Source of the DNA: Armillaria gallica
Lineage: Eukaryota > Basidiomycota > Agaricomycetes > Agaricales > Physalacriaceae
NCBI GenBank assembly: GCA_037576215.1
Contig: JBANDB010000012.1
Span: 1,178,001-1,242,000, forward strand
Reading direction: 5' to 3'
Length of the DNA stretch: 64,000 nucleotides
A program made the position numbers and the translations under genes. Below, one piece after another: positions 58,709-64,000 of the stretch (position 1 is its first letter; each line of letters opens with the position of its first letter). The notes under the pieces were generated by a model. The model was not told the DNA's origin and searched no databases. It worked only from the letters and a program-made list of their open reading frames with translations.

Positions 58709-61700
58709 AGTGCAGAGTATATATAATCTAGAAAGGTAAATCTGCTGTCTCGGTAAACTGGTAATGAGAGTAAGATCATTCGCCACGTACAATATCAGGT
58801 CCGAATATCTCTAGAATCTAGAGGAAGTGGGCATCAATCTCCTTGTCATTCCTTCTACTTAAGCAAACAAGATTTGGGGATGCGACCCGGTGTCGATAGT
58901 GATAAGTCTGGGGTGAATACTGGAACCCGGATGACGGGGTGGTGGTGGAAGGGGTGTACGTCGGCTATTGCCGATTACCGGTTTCCGGATCCGGACTAAG
59001 CCTTTTTCAATTCTACGCGTAACCACCAGTTCGAATTCGCCGTTACGCGAAAGTCGGCAAACGTGCATTTGGTCAAATGGCGTTTAACTTTAGGCACGTG
59101 TAGCCTTCCAGTAGTATAGCAAGCCGAAATTTTACTTGACAACGCGACAAACCACAGGCCGTCTGAATTCACAACCGCTGGGCCGCAGCAATGCCAGGCT
59201 CCAGACAAATTTTGAAAAAGAGTGGCGTCAGCGACAGGTTCTTCAGATACAGTGTTGTTTGAACCAATCACTTGACGAGTGTTACTGGAGCTAAAATTGT
59301 CTGATAGAAATCAACGCCGGTCCTCGAAAGAAAAGATGAAGCGGAGTTAAAAGAACGTACCCGAAGTTGAAGATTTAAAAGTACACCGTGTGGATACGCC
59401 GATCAGGGGGACTGAAATAAGGAGATGCACCTGACTCGATGCCAGGCTAACGGTCAATCAATTAATGCGCAAAGGATAGCTTGGATGCACTCCACCCGAA
59501 TGACCGGTCTTCCCAGCATTTTTGACCATCTGCGCGGTGCTCGGATAAGCTGATGAGCTTGTAGGACACGGGTGTGGGTATAAATCACAGAATGCCATTT
59601 CGTCGGCACAAACAGCTGCGATGATAGCATCTTCTGGTCACAGAGAAGGACGTGAATGGTCCGTCGGACCCCCGATAGCTCCACGAGGAGGGATAAGTGT
59701 GCAATGAAGTTGCTAGAGGATACGAGACAATCGACCCGCACGTCTAGATGCTAACATAAACGTGCTGGCAAGTGACATTCAACTGCTAGCAAGCTTACAC
59801 TGCGTCCAGGGTAGCTTGGGCGCCTGTTCACCCACGGGGAGCAGAAGTTAAACGCCGCATGTATCATGTGGTCTGTAAAACCCGAGGACGTTCGGCTCGA
59901 GCGAGAAGGACAAGGAGTGCACTGATACAACCTCTATCTTGGTTGGAAAACTTGTTGAAAGATTACCAGAGTTCTTTGAGCTTCTGCGAAAAGCGATCGC
60001 GTGCCCAGAATCAAAATTTCACTATTAAAGCAGATTTTCATCTATAAGAGGCTATGACGGTGAATGCAATGAATTTCTCTGCTGTTATGCGTACCGGGTG
60101 CATAGCGATTGAGCACTTCGTTCCTTGAGTACATTTTCTGCCGACATCGTCCGAGCAGAAGAAACACGGTTTGGGTATCACAATCCAAATCATTTGAGTG
60201 GGCCTGACTCAGAGTAACAAGAGTCTTCAGGCTACTAATATGTGGCTACCCCATGCCGCATAAAGCGTTCCGTCGCGTCAACTGGTAATACAAGACTGGA
60301 GACCTGTAGACGCCTGACCAGTACTCTGAGAGAAAAGGTGGGAAAAAAAGTGACCATTCGGGCCGGGCAACCGAAGTTCAGATGAGCACGTGAATGTTCT
60401 TGCCCTAAGCCGGCTGACATGGCACCTACGGCAACGAATGTTCACTGGGAACTTGGTAGAGAAAAGACGATAAAGAGGAGGATGCGCTAACTCTCGATGT
60501 ACTGCATGAATGTTGCCTACGGCGTCGAGTAATTCGAACCTGATCCAGTAGGTGCATTAAAGTTTACACCCCGGAGCAATCAGGCTGATGCAGCTGTTTA
60601 TTGGACAGTCCAAATGGACGTGTTCTGCCATTTTACAGGTAAAATTGGACTTGTTACTCCTTGCTCTCCCTTAAGCTACGGTCCCGTTGATATGACTATT
60701 CTACGAGTAACGAGGGTCACTTCCGGTGTGGAGCAATTGCGAGTAACATAAAGGTATGTCATATTTAAGGCAGTCCGTCGGAAATGAATGACTGAGATGG
60801 TCAGGCTGGCAGTTGCACACGTTCAATTCAGCCTATACTGTTTAACCCCCGTGGCTAGCCGCTAGCGATTCATAATATGCTTATCACTTTTTCAAGTGTC
60901 TTCTAAATTCCTTCCGCATGGGCATCGAAGGAACAGCAGAACCCATCTCATGCTGCCTGAATTAACCTACAGCAAGTTTCTCTATCGGTCAGGTTCCGCT
61001 CCGGCGATTATCACGAGTGTCGACACTCTTTTGGTGTGCCATTCTCTGCATTGCTATTACTTGAACGCTGACGGAAGATCTATTAGAGATAATGCGGAGT
61101 CTTCTCAGGCTATGTCTTCTCTATGAGAAAAGATGATTCATAGTCACCAACGCTTCTTCGTCAAGATTGTTCCCAGACAACATTCCGCCTGTTGGACCTT
61201 GATCTGTTAGCCAATTAGGCGTCTCTGGTTAATGAATATGACGTTTTTCATGCCGGCACTAGGTACCGTTGAGCTGGCTCTATCTGATTTGTGTCTAATC
61301 CTCTTGGATTGCAGCCGCGTATTGTACAACGCCAACTATCGGTGATCGGGCCTCAGCAGACAAAGGAGTCTTTGCCCAAACCTAGACGGAAGAATGATGA
61401 CTGTTAGCTGATGTCAGCGCCACCATAAAACGCACCATAGCCTTAGGGGGCGCAGACAAAGGAATGGACTCCCTTTTGCGTTACCGTCCGAATCGGTCAG
61501 GAATTGGCCGCAGTTCTGCTTGATACCATCGACCAAGGCAGTGCCTAGTATCCCCGTATGCATCCACTTACGCGTCCTGATCGTAGACTGAACTAAATTC
61601 TCTCCAGAAATCGAGCTGCGGATGCCCTCGAAACAACGGTACATCTGTTATTGAATATCGAAAATGCAAAATTGTCTTACCAGAGGCTTCATTGCCGCAG

Positions 61701-62643
61701 TTCAAGTACTGGTAGCTACTTGGAACCCCATTAGAACTCGTCTTCGAATCCATTTTCGATCAAGACAAAGCAACGGCGGAGGCAAGGTGGAGCAGGTAGA
61801 CATCGAGACTTCGCTACCTCGCCCAGTCAATGAAAATTGATGGCAGCCGAGGAAAGGACAAAGGTATATCATCGCTCGATGGAGGTCGCGCATTTTACTG
61901 ACTCATCCAAAGGTGCTGCAGGCCATAACAAAGTCCGATTGACTCATTCGTGGGAAGGTCATCTACGAATATCAGGCTGTAAAGATATCATCTGGCGATA
62001 CGTCGTCTTTGGGCAGGTTTGTGGCAGGTACGTTTAGTCCCGGATGTAGCTGTTTGTCATATATGACACTAAAAAATACCTAGCGTTCTTCATTCAAACA
62101 CAGATGCCGCGACACGCAGCTTACATGCAGCATGAGATGCATCGGAAAATACCGACAATGGCCAGTTCTTTTAGACGCCGTTCACAGCAGGTCAAGCTCA
62201 ATCTAGTTGTTCATGGCACTCGAACGTTGTCACGAGTATATTTCAAGATCATATCTTACCGATCGGCGTAGGCTCTGATAATCAAGAAGACGATAAACCA
62301 ATCCGTCGACAGTGATCCACAGGGAATGTGAAAATGCGCCATGACCATGGTCGACACGGGAACAAATGAGTCATGATGGGCATACCGAATCTGGGTGACA
62401 ATAGGTGCATGAGGGAGAGATATGCCGAAACTCGAGCTCTTCACGCCTCGAGGCGAACACGACCTCAGCGATTAGTCAGGGGTAAAATTCCTACGCTCGC
62501 GTTTATAGTATCTCTCGCTACCGACGAGACACAGTCAAAAGCTGAGCTCAAGATGCATTCTCTCCTCGTACAATCATCCTCGCACACCTCTCCAATCCCT
62601 TTGAATTCTTCTTCACTTTCTATCTCGCAAAACACGCGTCGAT
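58709..62643. other. Gene-poor region
   Basis: No complete gene supported over nearly 4 kb. On the minus strand at 61753-61572 two short exons joined by a 36-nt GT..AG intron read MDSKTSSNGVPSSYQYL then VPLFRGHPQLDFWREFSSVY, with a good donor after QDA. Possible third exons at about 61560-61400 do not settle on one frame, so this may be a small gene or fragment. Other frames (59454-59741, 60235-60420, 60896-61126, 61837-62037) have no features. Confidence 0.35.
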
Positions 62644-63730
62644 ATGGCTCCCATTCGCACTATTTCCGTTCGCCGATCTCGACGCTTGTCGATGCAGGTG
62701 CCCGTCAAATACGACGGTGAGCTGATCGTCAATTGCTTCATACTGTGTACTGATCCATTATAGATGATGGCTGGGAGTCGAGCGACGTCGCGATGGGCCC
62801 CGTTACTCCTCTAGTCGATGCCGCAGCAACAGATTCGCCACCGTCTCTTGCCACCCCTGACAAGCCATCTCGACGCGTCAAGCGCCCTTCCAACGCATTC
62901 TTCCAGTTCCGCTCGACTTACTGGCAGGGAAACCAGCGCGACCGCAACAACCGCAACGTCAGCCGCATCTGTGGATTCCTGTGGAATGCCATGTCAGCAG
63001 AGGAAAGGAGGGTCTATCAGGAGATGGCTTTGGTGGCCAAAGCGGAGCACAAGGTGAACAATCCGAACTGGAGCTACAAGTCTGCTTCGAAAGGGAACAA
63101 ATCGCCGACGCGTCGCCACCGTAACCTTGAGGAGGAGGAGAGGTGCAGGAAGATCGCCATGATACTCAGAGAGGGCGTCGAAAGCACTGTACTTCAGACG
63201 AAGATCGAGGTGAAGAAGGAAGAGCCTGTCTATGTTATCCCTTCTCCTTCTCCCCCCGTTGCGGCCGGCGAGGAGCGTGCCCCGGCTCCTGACCACGCCA
63301 CTTCAGCGGCCAAAAAGGAGGAAAAAGAGGAGGAGGAGGCCTTCGTCCCTACCTCTGCCATCCCGCCACTCGACTTGAACGTTGCTGCTACCGAAAAGGT
63401 TCGTGTTACTCTCTTCTATCTATGTTTCCAGCCGCTTATACTAGTCTTTTTCACCAGGACGAGTTCGCCTTCGACAACTCGGTCCAGCCTCCCACCTACG
63501 TCCGTGTTGATGCTCAGTTTGGGATGAGCCCCGACGTCAGCATGGATGCCAACCCCGAGTCTGCAGCCCCTCCTGTTGACGATACCGCCAGACCTGAAGT
63601 GTTCGATCCCGTCGAGAATTATCTATCGGATTACGTTAACATGTCTGAAGAGCTGGACGCGATGATGACCGATATCGTACGTCCGGAAACGGAAACTCTT
63701 ACTTTCTCTGTTGATTGGGCGTATATCTGA
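62644..63730 (+). CDS. HMG-box transcription factor
   Basis: Three exons (62644-62716, 62764-63398, 63458-63730) give 326 residues. The HMG box spans about residues 63-132: VKRPSNAFFQFRSTYW, NNRNVSRICGFLWNAMSAEE, VYQEMALVAKAEHKVNNPNW, with the P-x-NAF-x-x-FR start and the YK end of the MATA/SOX-type class. After it comes a basic stretch (SPTRRHRNLEEEERCRK), a Lys/Glu-rich Pro-containing linker and an acidic C-terminus (EVFDPVENYLSDYVNM, EELDAMMTDIV) that could activate transcription. Basidiomycete HMG-box proteins of this type include regulators of mating and fruiting, but no homeodomain or pheromone-receptor genes lie nearby, so there is no reason to call a mating-type locus. Nuclear; targets unknown. 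Confidence 0.88.
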
Positions 63731-64000
63731 ATCTATCAGCCGCCACTTCATTTGTAGACACTCCGCGAGGAGATATATAGCTCCAGTTGCTACTAACGTA
63801 CTTGTATCGAAACCATTCATATACTTTCTTTATGTTACCTGCCTATGTATCTCCCGCACGCAATTATCACTACTGTGTTTAATTCTCATAGCAACCCGTT
63901 TCTTCTCGCTACGGCACATTGCGTCGGCTGTAACTTTGATCTTGGCACTTGTATTACTGAACCGCTAACATAGTGACATTCTTAACTGTGCAACGAGCGT

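Noticed and set aside
62644..63730. HMG-box gene as part of a mating-type locus
   Set aside because: No homeodomain, pheromone or receptor gene is present nearby; HMG-box genes are numerous in basidiomycetes.

Overview
The window looks like nuclear DNA of an agaricomycete (mushroom-forming basidiomycete). Genes are dense in short introns (mostly about 45-60 nt, GT..AG, often 4-15 exons). They belong to families typical of this class: a Plavaka/KDZ-type transposase next to a DUF6698 gene, a DUF6593 protein, an N-terminal F-box protein, a MARVEL-like four-helix protein, a multi-TM protein with an IWRCWVIWG-type motif, and an HMG-box protein. There is no bacterial operon structure, CRISPR array or rRNA. 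All gene models were spliced by hand; most complete models sum to whole codons, which supports them but is not proof.

Layout. 1-1295 (-): 3'-truncated multi-TM protein. 1.3-8.4 kb: gene-poor, with one MITE-like element and a few weak small ORFs. 8.5-31.4 kb: a probable oxidative-metabolism locus with a 15-exon cytochrome P450 (+), an old-yellow-enzyme (OYE) gene (+), a 15-exon aldo/keto reductase (+), a second OYE gene (-) with the same exon structure, and a decayed third OYE copy (-). Between the first OYE and the reductase lies a 13 kb block of mobile and broken DNA: a SNF2-helicase pseudogene, a 140-bp-arm inverted repeat, a 753-bp element with 30-bp terminal repeats, a GC-rich repeat with a perfect hairpin, and a Plavaka transposase (two in-frame TGA codons) divergent from an intact DUF6698 gene. 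31.4-39.2 kb: DUF6593 and MARVEL-like genes in otherwise empty DNA. 39.3-56.3 kb: three paralogues of a family I do not recognise (one +, two tandem -), a C2H2 transcription factor, a secreted dihydroxybenzoate-decarboxylase-like amidohydrolase, and five tRNA-Thr genes covering three anticodons. 57.4-63.7 kb: an F-box protein (-) and an HMG-box protein (+).

How the parts may work together. P450, ene-reductase/isomerase (OYE) and aldo/keto reductase are a plausible tailoring set for one small-molecule pathway, but no backbone synthase is visible, so pathway membership is inference. The most informative detail is that the two intact OYE copies differ at the active site: one has the usual His-x-x-Asn-Gly-Tyr, the other His-x-x-His-Gly-Phe. 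The best candidate for something undescribed is the three-member family at 39.3-41.6, 52.0-53.9 and 54.5-56.3 kb.
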